A DNA stretch of 64,000 nt from Ursus arctos (GCF_023065955.2 NW_026622986.1:12735848-12799847); one strand, 5' to 3'; positions 22,561 to 33,891 are shown, numbered from the stretch's first letter. A program made the numbers and translations. Notes: generated by a model from the sequence alone, not told the origin.

Positions 22561-23465
22561 ATAGAACAGGACCCCAAATATATACCATTTGAATGATGAT
22601 CAAGAGTAATTCCAAGTTCCGTATTCACTGTTTTTATTTTCTTGATACATAAATTAGAGAACTGGCTTAGGGCACTGTCTAACCAAAACTGACAGACAAT
22701 TCTGGAGCATTCTGTGTTTTCAAGTACATTATTTTCATTCTTTATTTGTGCTTTCTCACAACTGTAAGAGAATATTTTAAAATGCTGTAGACTGGGTGTG
22801 ATCCCATGTAGACTGTGTGGAAAGCCATATATAAAAATAATACCCATTGGAAATTGTGTGTAAATAGCCTTCACAAAGAAATTGAAGAAATGCACATAGA
22901 GCCATTAAATATTCTCATATATCCACAGAACTGGTAGGTATCCTGTTTTGTTTCATAAATCTGCTCAGATCTTAACTAGTTTGCTGTTTGTGAGCTCTGT
23001 AGTTAGGTTAATTTCTATCTAGTTGGCTTATTTAGGGACACAAATTTCTGTACTTTTCATGACCAACATCTCATAAGTATGGCAAAATAAATTAAATCAA
23101 ATTATTAATCAATGCTGACATTGTTATGGATTGTATATTGTAATGATATAATTACTAATTGTAATTAATAATAAGTTAATGATCTTTGTACCTCTGGATG
23201 AGTAGGTACAATGATTAAATTCTCCATAGAAACAGCATTAACTTTTAAAAGTTTTTTTAATGGTATAATTGTATCATTATCAGTATTTAATTTGCCATTT
23301 CCTAGTTACCATCTTTAGGTGGCTGCAGACGAACGTTTTGTCATTTCTGTGCATTGACTTTTGACATAAACTAGTCATTTGCCACATGTGTGCCCCTGTA
23401 TGATACTTATCTTTACAGATCTTCCATTCCTTCACATGCATGTGGGGATAATATATTTTGCAGAG
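22561..23465. other. AT-rich unique DNA, no gene seen
   Basis: No gene seen. A 124-codon minus frame (22521-22895) overlaps the MIR end and contains no domain I recognise. Confidence 0.4.
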
Positions 23466-23466
23466 A

Positions 23467-23675
23467 AAAAATATATATATGTGTGTGTATATATATAGTG
23501 TGTGTGTATATATGTGTGTGTATGTGTGTGTATAAAAAATATATATGTGTGTATAAAAATATATGTGTGTGTATATGTGTGTATAAAAATATATGTGTGT
23601 GTATATGTGTGTATAAAAATATATGTGTATGTGTGTATAAAATATATATATGTGTGTGTGTATATATATATTTTT
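23467..23675. repeat. compound TG/TA microsatellite with GTATAAAAATATATGTGT units
   Basis: About 210 bp of alternating (TG)n, (TA)n and a higher-order unit of roughly 32-40 bp (GTGTGTATAAAAATATATGT) that is repeated four to five times between 23527 and 23640. Both strands are open across it, but the translations (KIYVCVYVCI-like) are low complexity. It is probably polymorphic. Confidence 0.93.
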
Positions 23676-23709
23676 CAGAGCAGTAGAAAGGATAAGGGGT
23701 GTAGCATAT

Positions 23710-23940
23710 AAAACATAGTATAGGGGCGCCTGGGTGGTGCAGTCGGTTAAGCGTCCAAGTCTTGGTTTCGGCTCAGGTCGGGATCTCAGGGTCTTGAGAT
23801 CAAGTCCTGCATTGGGTTCTGCGCTCAGCGTGGAGTCTGCCTGAGATTCTCTCTCCCTCTCCCTCTGCCCCTCCCCACTGCACACGTTCTCTCTCTCTCT
23901 CTAGAATAAATAAATAAATCTTTTAAAAAAACATAGTATA
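23710..23940 (+). mobile_element. CAN-SINE (other subfamily), plus strand
   Basis: GGGGCGCCTGGGTGGTGCAG, TCTTGGTTTCGGCTCAGG, GATCAAGTCCTGCATTGGG, CT tract and AATAAATAAATAAATC. The direct repeat AAAACATAGTATA is identical at 23710-23722 and 23928-23940. The internal GTCTTGGTTTCGG differs from the common sub-type in this window. Confidence 0.95.
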
Positions 23941-24470
23941 GTGCTTGACACACAGAAGGTGCTCTGGAATCCTACACATTATGATTATTTGTCGCACTTA
24001 TGTACTGTTGGATAAAAACCACACAAAACTTAGTGCTATAAAATACACAATTTTATTATGGTATGGCTTCTATGGGTCAGATTCAGACAGGCCACAGCAG
24101 GGCTAGCTTGTCTCAGCTCTGTGAGGTCTGTGACCTCAACCAGGAAGACTTGAACATCTGGGGATGACCCAAACACCTGAACACTGGGCTCATCTGGAGG
24201 GTTTTTCACTCACCTGCCTGGCCTGGGATTGGTGACGAAAGTCCTCCTGTGGCCCCTCCATATGGCTCAAGCTTCTCACAGCATGGCAGCTGGGCTCCTA
24301 GATGGAATGTCTAGAGGGAGCTCTGAGAGGCCTCCGGGAGATAGCTTTTAATGGCTTACCCTCCAAAGACACATAGTGTCAGTTATACTGCATTTATCAA
24401 AGTGATCATGAGCCTGCTCAGATTCAGGGGAAGGAAATATAGATCCCACGTCTCAATGGAGGAAGTCTCA
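23941..24470. mobile_element. ancient interspersed repeat, probably LTR-type (family not assigned)
   Basis: The pattern TTTTATTATGGTATGGCTTCTATGGGTCAG, CAGGCCACAGCAGGGCTAG, TGGCCCCTCCATATGGC, CATGGCAGCTGGGCTCC, CTCAATGGAGGAAGTCTCAAAG is one I remember as a repeated mammalian sequence. The family and boundaries are not certain, and there is no coding potential. Confidence 0.45.
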
Positions 24471-24883
24471 AAGAACTGAAGGCATGTTTAAAACCACCAA
24501 GCATCATCATCATTATCATCATTATACTGTGAATATGCTTTTTGTATGTGAGTAAAGAAAGGAAGTGCTTCACAATCCTATAGGAATTGAGTGAATATGT
24601 GCTTCAAGAGCTTATCCAGATACCCAGGACAGGAATATTAACTGACCTTGATTCCCCAATACCTAACATTAAACACTAGATTCTTTTTCATTTTGTACCT
24701 TCAAACAATGAAAAGATGTGATAATTTCTAGTGCATTTTTTGCATTGAGGTAATGCAGGGTATGGGAAGTGCCATCTTTCCCTGTGTTTGATGTAAAACA
24801 CAAGCCATTTGTGTCCTGGCTAAAAGTTTTGGTTCTCATAATCCCTTTCCATTATTTTTGGAATTTGCCGTCTACTTATAGAG
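24471..24883. other. unique DNA, no gene seen
   Basis: Nothing recognised apart from a short (ATC)n run at 24503-24524. Confidence 0.4.
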
Positions 24884-25284
24884 CAGTGGTTCTCAAACTT
24901 TAATGTACAATAGGGGCGCCTGGGTGGCACAGCAGTTGGGCGTCTGCCTTCGGCTCAGGGCGTGATCCTGGCGTTATGGGATCGAGCCCCACATCAGGCT
25001 CCTCCGCTATGAGCCTGCTTCTTCCTCTCCCACTCCCCCTGCTTGTGTTCCCTCTCTCGCTGGCTGTCTCTATCTCTGTCAAATAAATAAATAAAATCTT
25101 AAAAAAAAAAAAAAACTTTAGTGTACAATAAAATCATAAGGACAGCTTGTTAAAAAGATTATTCGTCCCCAACCCCGGGGTAACTGATTTGGTAATTTTG
25201 GAGTGGCGCCCAAGAATTTGCATTTCTAAGTGTCTGTGTATGCTGCTGCTGCTGGTCTGAGGACCCACACTTTGAGAACCACTG
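24884..25284. mobile_element. MER5A-type hAT transposon, split by a SINE
   Basis: The ends form terminal inverted repeats: CAGTGGTTCTCAAACTT at 24884-24900, and ACTTTGAGAACCACTG ending at 25284. Inside are CCCCAACCCCGGGG and AAGAATTTGCATTTCTAAG, typical of MER5A. Without the inserted SINE the element is about 185 bp, the usual size for this non-autonomous element. Confidence 0.9.
24898..25130 (+). mobile_element. young CAN-SINE, plus strand, inside MER5A
   Basis: A full copy runs from GGGGCGCCTGGGTGGCACAG at 24913 to the A tail near 25115. The nearly perfect duplication CTTTAATGTACAATA (24898-24912) and CTTTAGTGTACAATA (25116-25130) is MER5A sequence, so the SINE landed in the transposon. 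Confidence 0.95.
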
Positions 25285-25424
25285 TTGAGGAGGAAATGCT
25301 GAACCAAATCCACAGATCAGCTTTGGCCTCACTAGATTATTCAAATCTGTCAACCTGCCATGTGCTTTCAAGCATCTGGAATGTTCTTAATAAAATATAT
25401 GTACTATCTAAATGATGACAATAG

Positions 25425-25595
25425 GGCATTAAACATGTGTCAGGCATTTGGTAAACCCTTTACACACATTAATCCTTATCAAACCCAGTGAAATATTCCC
25501 GTATTATAGATTCAGACACTGTAGGTGTTTGAGGTTTCCCAACGTCACACCACAGTAAGTGCAGAGCAGAACACATTCTTTCAGAATCCAAAGTG
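25425..25595 (-). mobile_element. MIR SINE, minus strand
   Basis: GTCAGGCATTTGGTAAACCCTTTACACACATTAATCC and CCAACGTCACACCACAGTAAG follow the complement of MIR. It is diverged. Confidence 0.65.
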
Positions 25596-25639
25596 TGTGC
25601 TCATGCTCTTAGCTGCTACATGCCCTTCCCTCTCAGACT

Positions 25640-25890
25640 GCCGAGAACAACTCTTCACCCCAAAAGAATTAATGTTCTCTCTTCTCTGATCCTGTATTAT
25701 TTTATTCATGTCTGTTTATATTATTGTTGCATAGCATTAAATTATTTGCATGTCTGCCATCCTCTTTAGATTGTGAACTTCATTCATTGGACAAATATCC
25801 AGGATATGGTTCCTAGTACTTACCATAGGATCTGACAAAGTATGCATTCCATAAATGCTTCTTAAGCTAATGAATGAATTCATAAGTGAA
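25640..25890 (+). mobile_element. L2 LINE 3' end, plus strand
   Basis: The sense L2 3' end is recognisable: TTTAGATTGTGAACTTCATTCATTGGAC, ACTTACCATAGGATCTGACAAAG and CATTCCATAAATGCTTCTTAAGCTAATGAATGAATTC. Confidence 0.65.
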
Positions 25891-26705
25891 AAATCCTGGT
25901 ATAAAACTGCAACCTATCACTGTATAAGTAAATGAGCTCATGTGAAAATAAACAATAGTTTTGTGTATATGTGTGTCCCCCGTTTCTCTAGGGCATACTA
26001 ACCTAAGAGAACAATTGGGAAATATGGTTATTACAGTAACTAAGGAATAGCCCCTGCTCCAGCCACCCTAGATGGTGTCTCTGCACCCCCACCTCATAGG
26101 CTTTTCCAGGCTCGTTCCCAGAGTCCTGAGCTGGGCTCATGTGAGCCCTTGGACGTGACTGTCCTGAGACAGGGAACGCAGTCATTCCTGCTGCACCGTC
26201 TGTGGTGCTGTCTTTGCAGGCTACATGTTCTTCCTATGGCGACTTTGCCTTCCCCCTTCCTGAAGTGGCAGTTCTGCCTTCATCTTTTGACCTCTGTGCC
26301 GTTAGTGTGGCCTCACTGTTACTCTGGGCAGTTCCAGCGTATTCCACAAAACAGAGACCTGTGTTCTTCATTTCCACTAAGGTCTCAAAAGATGCAGGGT
26401 TTTTTTTTTGTTCTTTGAACTCTCTCCCTTTTTCAACTCATGACCTCCCCTTCCCCACCAGTTGTAACCAAGAACATCCCTAGGCCACATGTGGGTTCTC
26501 TGGGGAAGGGACGGGGCAAGAGTGAGGACCCAGGTCTGGAGACAGTTGACTAACAATATGCCATGCTGTATGGGCATCACCCTCCTCTCCAAAGCCACGA
26601 TCAGAGTGTCTGACCTCATCCTGTGTCCTTGCACATCGGGCTCCTAGGGGGCTAAAAGATGGCTGTGGTTCTGACTGCTGAATAGTATGAGGACCTTCAC
26701 TTCCT
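25891..26705. other. unassigned GC-richer DNA, no gene named
   Basis: The block 26040-26660 is richer in GC than its surroundings. Overlapping frames (plus 26149-26418 and 26202-26483, minus 26377-26634) show no domain or consistent splice context. It may be a decayed retroelement or unique DNA. Confidence 0.35.
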
Positions 26706-26709
26706 GAGC

Positions 26710-26915
26710 TCTTCCGTCCAAGCCAGGACTATTCTAAGCACTTTACATGTATTAATTTATAGAATTCTCACTTTAACCCTATGAGGTAGCTTTTTTCACG
26801 CCTTTTTCACAGATAACTAACACACTGAGAAATTAGTAACTTGTGCAAGGTTACACAGCAGTGAGCGGCAGTGCTAGTCTTGAACACAGGCATCCTGGTT
26901 CTAGACTCTAGTCTT
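26710..26915 (-). mobile_element. MIR SINE, minus strand
   Basis: Clear complement of MIR: TTCTAAGCACTTTACATGTATTAATTTATAG, CCCTATGAGGTAGC, TAGTAACTTGTGCAAGGTTACACAGCAG. Confidence 0.85.
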
Positions 26916-28690
26916 GTTCCTGGGGGAGGGTCTTGTCTTCCCCCTGCAGTTCAGTGGTTCCCCAGCCTGAAGCCCACCTAATTGGGCTCACATATCACAG
27001 AGGGGGAGATAAATGCACACAAAACAGAAGCCCCCCCACACACCACTCTAGCTACCTATGGAAGGTCTTTTAGGAGAAAAATATTAGATGTTTTTTGTTT
27101 ACTTAAGGGATGAATCATCTTAAATGTGGGGGAGTAAAGATTCAGTTCCTTTCTTTAAAATAGAGGGAAAGGTATTGTCAGTAGCATCTTTGAAGAAGAA
27201 GAGAGAAATTTTACTAAGAGATTCAGGAAAAGAATTAAAACTGGGCTGTCGCTGAAAAAGTCTCAAATGTACGTGATTTTTCTGATGTAAATTTTTTCCA
27301 TGGCATGTATCACCCTAATGGTTTTGCACACAGCAGCAGTCACAGAGATGGCTGCAAATAGTTCCAAACGGAGAGAAATAAATGGCACAGTGGGACACAC
27401 ACTGCTTGAGCTCATTAATGCAACGTTTACCACACTTGACCCTTATCGTTACCAAGAGCCCCAATCTTTGGGGGTTTCTAGTGACAGGTGCAGAATATTG
27501 ACTGAGATGCAGCAACAGAAAATTCCTCACCCCACAGAAAGTCAATAATTGGTTGATATTTCCAATGTCATCCCTAAGCCATGCTGCATATAATTTGTCT
27601 GCAAATGCAAACATCTGGCTCCTTGCATTATATCTTGAAAAGAAGAACAAACCATAAATTTCCAACAATAGAGACTTGATTAGATGATGGTGTAGCACAT
27701 CCATGTGAAAGATGCTAGAAGCCACAAAAGTGACTTTGGAAGAATTCTGAACGACAGAGAAGAAAACGTGTAATTTCTGTAGCTCCAGAAAACTTGTCTG
27801 TGTTGTTATCTCGGTTCCCCACTCGTTTCTGAAAGCCCTCTGTTGGCTCCCACCCTCAATACTCCCCAGATAACCAGGGACTTTCATGCATTTAAGCCAA
27901 AGGTCATTTTTCAGTTCTCATCTTGAGAACGTTCAACGTGACTGTCATATTTCATTGATTAATTCATTAATATTTTCTTTTTTGGAGGTGGGAGGATACT
28001 GCATTAAATGTTTAGAAAGATTTTAAGACCTAACAGCACAAAGTGATTCATAGAATTCCATATCATTTCTTGTTAGTATTACAAATAAAACAGAGTCTTC
28101 ACTTCACAAATTGAGAATCTAAAGACGTTAAGACGTGCAGAGCAGGACCCCAGCCGTTCATTACCCAAGGCCATACACTCTTGTTCCTTAAAGCCGTTAA
28201 GAGTTCACAGTATAATGTTATGGTTTATCAAAGAAAGTTGTGAATTTTTCTGTATTTCTTACTTGGTTAAATACAAAGATTTATTTTTCTTTATTATCTG
28301 AAGTACTATTGGAAGTTCAATAGCTTCTCTTGAATTCTAATAGAAGCTTTTGATAGGTAGGCATTTGGTACCTAAAGGTCACCTCCTTGGTGGTACATAA
28401 TCTGCCATTTCAATCTCTTTTCACTTTGAAAATTACAGTCTGAAAGCCTTGGCAATAAATTGTATAAATAGCTCATCCCAATAATAATACAAAAATCCCT
28501 AGAACTTTTTATTTATAAGTGAAAAAAGGTTAAAAAAAAATAGTGGGTAATTAGTATACATTCTTAGGATATAAAAATACAAAACTTTAACAGAGACTAC
28601 ATAACCTAGTAAGTATAATGTTTAAGATTTAAGGTAATTACATCAGGAAGTAATGCACACTACAGAGTTCTATTTCTCTGTGTGTGTTTG
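26916..28690. other. mostly unique DNA; 190-codon minus-strand frame at 27315-27887
   Basis: No gene is named here. The minus frame 27887-27315 is the longest frame in the window that is not built on a repeat. Its translation shows no domain, signal peptide or repeat that I recognise, and the first ATG has no clear promoter context. The segment near 27650-27720 resembles an L1/HAL1 3' end (AATTTCCAACAATAGAGACTTGATTAGATGATGG), which argues that the frame is chance. Confidence 0.4.
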
Positions 28691-28865
28691 AATGTGTGTC
28701 ATCTGTAGGCAGATGCATTGTGTGAGTCCAAGTGTATTTTCCACCTGCGTTTCTGTGTGATCGTGGACTTATCACTCAAACTCCTGAGCACATGCTCCTC
28801 ATCTGTGAAAATAGGATAAATTTTTATCCCCACATGGTTTTTGGGGGAATTAGATGATACAACAT
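28690..28865 (+). mobile_element. MIR SINE, plus strand
   Basis: Sense MIR pattern: TTTCTGTGTGATCGTGGACTTATCACTC, CTCCTCATCTGTGAAAATAGG, GGGGGAATTAGATGATACAACA. Confidence 0.65.
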
Positions 28866-29019
28866 ATCAGCAGTTCACAAGATAGATTTTTTTCTTTTAC
28901 ATTCATTGCCTTTGCCTGCTTTTTATTCTGCCCTGTTCCTCTTTCTTTTTTTGTTTTGTTTTGTTTTGTTTTGCCTTGCTTTTTTAAACTCAGGTCTGTC
29001 TGACTTAAAAGTTTGGTTC

Positions 29020-29940
29020 TTTTTTCCCCCCAGCTTTTTATTTTGAAAAGCTTCAAAACTTCAACAACAGCAAAGAAGCAAGAATAGTGCAACAGACATC
29101 TATATTCCCTTCACTCATATTCACTAATTATTTACATTTTATTATATTTCTATTTTTTTCACTATTTATCTCTTTAGAACAATGACTTCTTACACAATCA
29201 TGATACAATTATCACCCTCAGGAAATTTAATTGATTTAATGCATTTTCTGATATATAGTCCATATTCAAATTTTCCAAATTATTCCTGTATCTTTTTTTT
29301 AAAGATTTTATTTATTTATTTGGCAGAGACAGCCAGTGAGAGAGGGAACACAAGCAGGGGGAGTGGGAGAGGAAGAAGTGGGCTCCCAGCAGAGGAGCCT
29401 GATGTGAGGCTGGATCCCAGGGTCCTGAGCCGAAGGCAGACGCTTAACGACTGAGCCACCCGGACGCCCCTGTATCTTTTTTTTATGTAAAGAGTCCAAA
29501 CCAGTCACTCTGTTGTTTTGCAGAATGTTCCTGAATTTGGATTTGTCTGATTGATTCCTCTTTACTAGACTCAGGCTAAACATTTTGGCAGCAGCATTCT
29601 GGTGACACCGTGTCCTCAGTACATCACATCAGGGACAGTGGTGTCAGGGTGTCTCATCAATGATCCTAAGTTGGGTCATTTGGTTAAAGTTGGGTCCACC
29701 AGATTTCTACATTTAAAAGTGTAGCCTTTGAAAGAGTTAGATCACATTTGTGTTACTTACTGTCCTGCTTCTAAGTTAAGCAGTTTGGGATCTTAGCCAT
29801 CTCACCTACCTGGAGCTTGACTTAGCAGAGTAGGGTGTTACTCTGAGTCAGTATCATTCCATAACCATCTTTCAGCCATTCGTGTCAACATCCACCATTT
29901 ATCCTTGCCATCCATTAAAATGGTTGTAGAGTCATTTTCC
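29020..29940 (-). mobile_element. old L1M 3' region, minus strand, interrupted by a SINE
   Basis: The + strand follows a reversed L1M 3' UTR: CTTTTTATTTTGAAAAGCTTC, CCCTTCACTCATATTCACTAATTATTTACATTTT, then after the SINE GTTTTGCAGAATGTTCCTGAATTTGGATTTG, CAGTACATCACATCAGGGACAG and GTCATTTGGTTAAAG. The right end is uncertain. Confidence 0.7.
29285..29485 (-). mobile_element. CAN-SINE, minus strand, nested in L1M
   Basis: T run, AAAGATTTTATTTATTTATTTGGC, then the complement of the head ending GCCACCCGGACGCCCC. The direct repeat CCTGTATCTTTTTTTT lies on both sides (starting at 29285 and 29468). The copy lacks about 20 bp in the middle (CCAGGGTCCTGAGCC), compared with the other minus copies. Confidence 0.93.
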
Positions 29941-30004
29941 TTTTTTCAATCTGTCCCCCGCCCCAGCTTCATTTCTTCTCTACTGCTGTCCCTTAAAACA
30001 TTCA

Positions 30005-30727
30005 CTTATTCATCAGATACTATTGAAGGTCTTCCATGAACAAGGCAGGCACTAGAAATATAAAGGTGAACCCTGCCCTTGTGAAGCCTAAGGAATATAT
30101 TACATTTTAATCTTTAAAAACTATTTATTCATCCACTCACTGCACAACTATTTGCTATCGTGTATCTACATTGCCCTGATTGCTGGAATCTAGCAGTAAA
30201 CAAAAACAATCAAATCCCTGACCTCATGTAGCTTACATTCTAGTTGGTAAGTGGAGAGAGAATATAAGCAGGGGAAATGGGAGTTGTGGAAAGAGTTGAT
30301 TTTGAAATAGGTCAGGGAAGGCCTCAGTAATGAGGGAACATGAAAGCAAAGACCTAATGGCAGTGGAGAGCAAGCCACTTAAGTAAGTGGGGAACAGGTG
30401 TTCCAGACAGAGGAAAGCATGTGCAAATGCATGCTCACAGTGTTCAAGGAACAGCTGTAGGCTGGTGTGAGTGAGTTAAAGGAGATGAAATCAGAGAGGC
30501 AGGGGACAGGGCAGTGCTAAGTACTAGTTCAATGTGTGAAATAGGAGAGAAGTTGGGGTTGGAGATATACTTTGGAAATTGGCAACATGTTTATGCTATT
30601 TAAAGCCTGAGGCAGCATGATGTTTCCTAGGGAATGGATGTAGATAGAAGCCAGGAGAAAAACTAGATCAGGAATCAATGGGGCAGGAATCAATGGCTCA
30701 AATGAGAGGCCAGTGAGGTAGGCAGGG
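30005..30727 (-). mobile_element. L2 LINE, minus strand, first segment
   Basis: Reversed L2 blocks in order: CAGATACTATTGAAGGTCTTCCATG, TGTAGCTTACATTCTAGTTGG, GTCAGGGAAGGCCTCAG, GGTGTTCCAGACAGAGGAAAGC, GGCCAGTGAGGTAGGC. The element breaks at about 30727 and continues collinearly at 31712, with an unrelated insert between. Confidence 0.75.
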
Positions 30728-31711
30728 ACAGTTCCAGGATCTCTGGGGCCTAAATATTATACAATTTGAGGGAGACTCTCTTTAAAAATAGAATACAAAA
30801 TTATGAATAAAAAGTTAAGAACAGAAGAAAATATTTATTTAGAGAAAGGAAATCTCAACAAATTACCAATTTTTAAAAAACACATACCACAAACATCACA
30901 AAATACAAAAAGTAACACTTATTTTTATTATTACTCATTACTTGCCTGATACAATTTTTTTCCTACAGTTTGGCTGCATATTCTTTGATCACCCCTCTCT
31001 ATAAGGATGAATTTGAAATACAATTTTCTATAGAGGTAATAGATAATTTAGTCTTTCCTCCAGCATGGCTGCTCAAAATTAGTTTTATTATTGATAGTTT
31101 AGAAAAAGTTTATTTCGTTCTCACAGCTCTCAGTGGTAAGGCCTCATCTGTAACTTCCTCTGTGGTTTCTTCCTCTAGCAGTGTGTCTTGCCCAGGAGAA
31201 AGACCTCAGAGAACTGAGGTATATTCTCTCACTAGTTGTGGCGTGGCACCCCATGGCTCCCAATGGCCCAGGAAGCAGCTGGTTCCACTCAGCCAGGACC
31301 GTATAGCCATCAGTTCTTGCTACCTTCCAACTGTTAGGCTGGTCCTGGGGACAATGTAAGGTGGCCATGAAGCCTTGGTCGAGGTGACCCCATGCAAGGA
31401 GTAGAGTAGATAGTGTCTCCCTCAGATCTTCTCCTTGGAATAGAAGGTAGATTCCACAGTCCATGAGATCTATTATGGGTCCAACTCTTGCTAGAGTCCA
31501 GGGGAAGTGGAGGTAGGGCTGGCAGCTCACTGGCCTCACTCTAAGGCATGGAACCACTACCAGGATTATTTTCCAGCATGAGAACTGTGTTCCATACTGC
31601 TATTGGGGTGCTAGAAGAGAAATGCAGTCTTACAAATGAGGAGCCCTGAAGCTTGGGCTTTATTAGTTTCAAGTCAGTTGGCCTCTCTTAGGAGGCAAAG
31701 CAGGAGGGAAA
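30728..31711. mobile_element. unassigned ~1-kb insert inside an L2
   Basis: L2 sequence stops at about 30727 and resumes at about 31712 with the next L2 block (GGAAGCCAAGTGAAAGAAG), so these roughly 980 bp are an insertion. Weak direct-repeat-like GGCAGGGA / GCAGGAGGG sequence lies at the two ends. It contains overlapping frames of 137 codons (minus, 31557-31144) and 129 codons (plus, 30970-31359) without a domain I recognise. The size suits an LTR or a truncated retroelement, but the family is unknown to me. Confidence 0.45.
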
Positions 31712-32290
31712 GCTTTTATGGAAGCCAAGTGAAAGAAGTATTTCTGAGAGAATGATCAATGAATGGTGATAAATGTTCTTTAAGACGCTAAGAATCAATC
31801 ATTGGATTTGGCAACATGAAAGTCATCGGTAATGTTGACACATGGGTGGTTGACATGGGGGAACTAAAGTCCGACTGGGTTATGTCTTGGTCAGGGTTGG
31901 GCTGCTATAACAAAAATATCAACTGGGTGGCTCACACAACAAACATTAATTCTCTCAGTTCTGAAAACTGGGAAGTCCAAGATAAAGGCATCAGCAGATC
32001 TGGTGTCTGGGGAAAGCCCTCTTCCTGGTTTGCACATGGCCATCTTTTTGTATCCTCACATGGCAGAGGGCAGAGAGAGGAGACAAGCTCTCTTGTATCT
32101 TTTCTTATAAGGGCACTAATCCCAACATGAAGGCTACACCATCATGACCCAATTACCTCCCAAAATCCCCACCTCTCCAAATACCATCACATTGGGGATT
32201 AGATTTCAACATATAAATCTTGGGGGGACACAAACATTCAGCCATGGCAAGAGAGATTGAGGAGAAAATGGAGAGGAGTAGGAGATGTTC
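31712..32290 (-). mobile_element. L2 LINE, minus strand, second segment, interrupted by MLT1
   Basis: GGAAGCCAAGTGAAAGAAGTATTTC, CATTGGATTTGGCAACATGAAAGTCATCGG is the reversed L2 reverse-transcriptase region. After the LTR at 31883-32249 the L2 resumes with AGAGAGATTGAGGAGAAAATGGAGAGGAG. Confidence 0.7.
31883..32249 (-). mobile_element. MLT1 (ERVL-MaLR) solo LTR, minus strand
   Basis: The + strand reads a reversed MLT1: TGTCTTGGTCAGGGTTGGGC, CTGGGTGGCTCACACAACAAAC, AGTTCTGAAAACTGGGAAGTCCAAG, CTTATAAGGGCACTAATCCC, CAATTACCTCCCAAAATCCCC, GGGGGGACACAAACATTCAG. The length (about 370 bp) suits a solo LTR. It is an ancient endogenous-retrovirus remnant with no coding part, inserted in the L2. Confidence 0.85.
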
Positions 32291-33698
32291 ATATAGATAA
32301 ATATTCACAGGAGTTTTCTGTATGAAAATTAATGCCCATAGTTTTAATTTACAAATGAGTGAATATATTTTCTATTTTTGTCTCTTAAAAAACCCCTGAA
32401 TTATGTTGTCATTTTAGTTCAATGTCACAGCAGATCCCAAATACAAAAGCAGCTCCCCATTCCTGATATGGATGTTCAAAATAGATTTAAAAGGCAACTT
32501 GAGAAAATCTCAAGATTTTAAAATTCACTTTTCAGTCTATGTATATCCAAGTGAAAATAGTCTACAGCTTGTCTCTCCAAGATACAGAAAAGCCATCTGG
32601 ACAGATGGAAGTGAGAATATTGAGTGCATATGAGTTTGTTTCCCTGTGTTACATGCTGTTTACCTCTTAGTCCTGTTAAATATTTTTGGGTCTCTCAGAC
32701 ATCTCACTTTTCACCTACCCCGGGACTTGACCTAGCATAATGCTGCACTCTGCCCTACTCCACCCTGCATTCACTCTAGAGCAAAGCAGTTTGGAAGTAA
32801 ATACATTTAAAAATCATACCTTAAAAAAATGTGGTAGCCCATCTCATGTTCTGTGTATGTATCTGACTCTACACTGTGACAAATTCTAAGGCTTTTGAAA
32901 GCACCTCTGTAGTGGTTTTTATTACTGAAATAAACCATGTCATTTCATGATTCCTTTTTCAGGTACAGATTTTTTTTTCCATCTAATGCTTGCCATCACA
33001 ATATTGCTTACCAAAGAACCCTATTGTCTTGACTGTTCCTTTTGTGTAACCATACATATGCATATTCCCAAGGTCCACACGAATTCCTTTGTGAGCGATT
33101 GTTGTGTTTGATCTGTATTGTTCATGTGATCATAGTGATTATCCTACCAACTTAATAACTGTTAGCTTATTTCTTAAAATTTTCACTTATCTCAGGTGTA
33201 CTATAAAGCCTGTTAAGTTGGCCCAAGAGATTTCTTCATCTTAGTTCTTTGTTGAGTATCGTTTTATTTATGTGTAAGTTTAGAGACGCTTCTGTTTCCT
33301 GTTTTATGCTTTAGCTTCTCCCCACCCCCAAACATTGCAAGAACCTTTAACCAAGTGCTGTGTTGTTCTGTGAACCACTTCCTCTTGATTAAGTGCTTTC
33401 ATTGCATTTTGCAAAAAAAAAAACTACAATGAAGGAATCAGGTAGAATTCAATATTGTCAATTATTTTCCAATCATACTGTATACTAGTTACGTCATAGT
33501 TCCCACCAGCATTTGTGAGCTTCTGGATTCTACACTCCCTATCCCATACTAAGTGTGATCCCTGTAATGAACAGATTTTTTTTTTTAATTTTCTCTTCTT
33601 TGGTATCTGTGGTTGTAATGTGTGGGCTGATTTTTTTTTTACTTGAAAAAATGGACATGGCCTGCTATTGTTTTAACTTAAAAATAATGAAAATAGCA
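32291..33698. other. unique DNA, no gene seen
   Basis: No gene or named repeat. A/T runs are at 32967-32977, 33412-33422 and 33572-33581. Confidence 0.4.
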
Positions 33699-33890
33699 GG
33701 GGCGCCTGGGTGGCTCAGTCGTTGGGCATCTGCCTTCAGCTCAGGGCGTGATCCCGGCGTTCTGGGATCGAGCCCCACATCGGGCTCCTCCCCTGGGAGC
33801 CTGCTTCTCCTTCTCCCGCTCCCCCTGCTTGTGCTCTCTGTCTCTGTCTCTCTCTCTCTGTCAAATAAACAGATAAAATCTTTTAAAAAA
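33699..33890 (+). mobile_element. young CAN-SINE, plus strand (first of a tandem pair)
   Basis: GGGGCGCCTGGGTGGCTCAG starts at 33699, with the common sub-type body and an AATAAAC tail ending AAATCTTTTAAAAAATAAAAT. A second SINE in the same orientation begins 14 bp after the tail. Confidence 0.95.
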
Positions 33891-33891
33891 T

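Noticed and set aside
23723..23800. tRNA gene
   Set aside because: The tRNA-Lys-like head is part of a CAN-SINE with target duplications; this applies to all such heads in the window.
23280..23885. 201-codon minus-strand frame
   Set aside because: It is built from the complement of a SINE and of the TG/TA microsatellite; the translation is low complexity.
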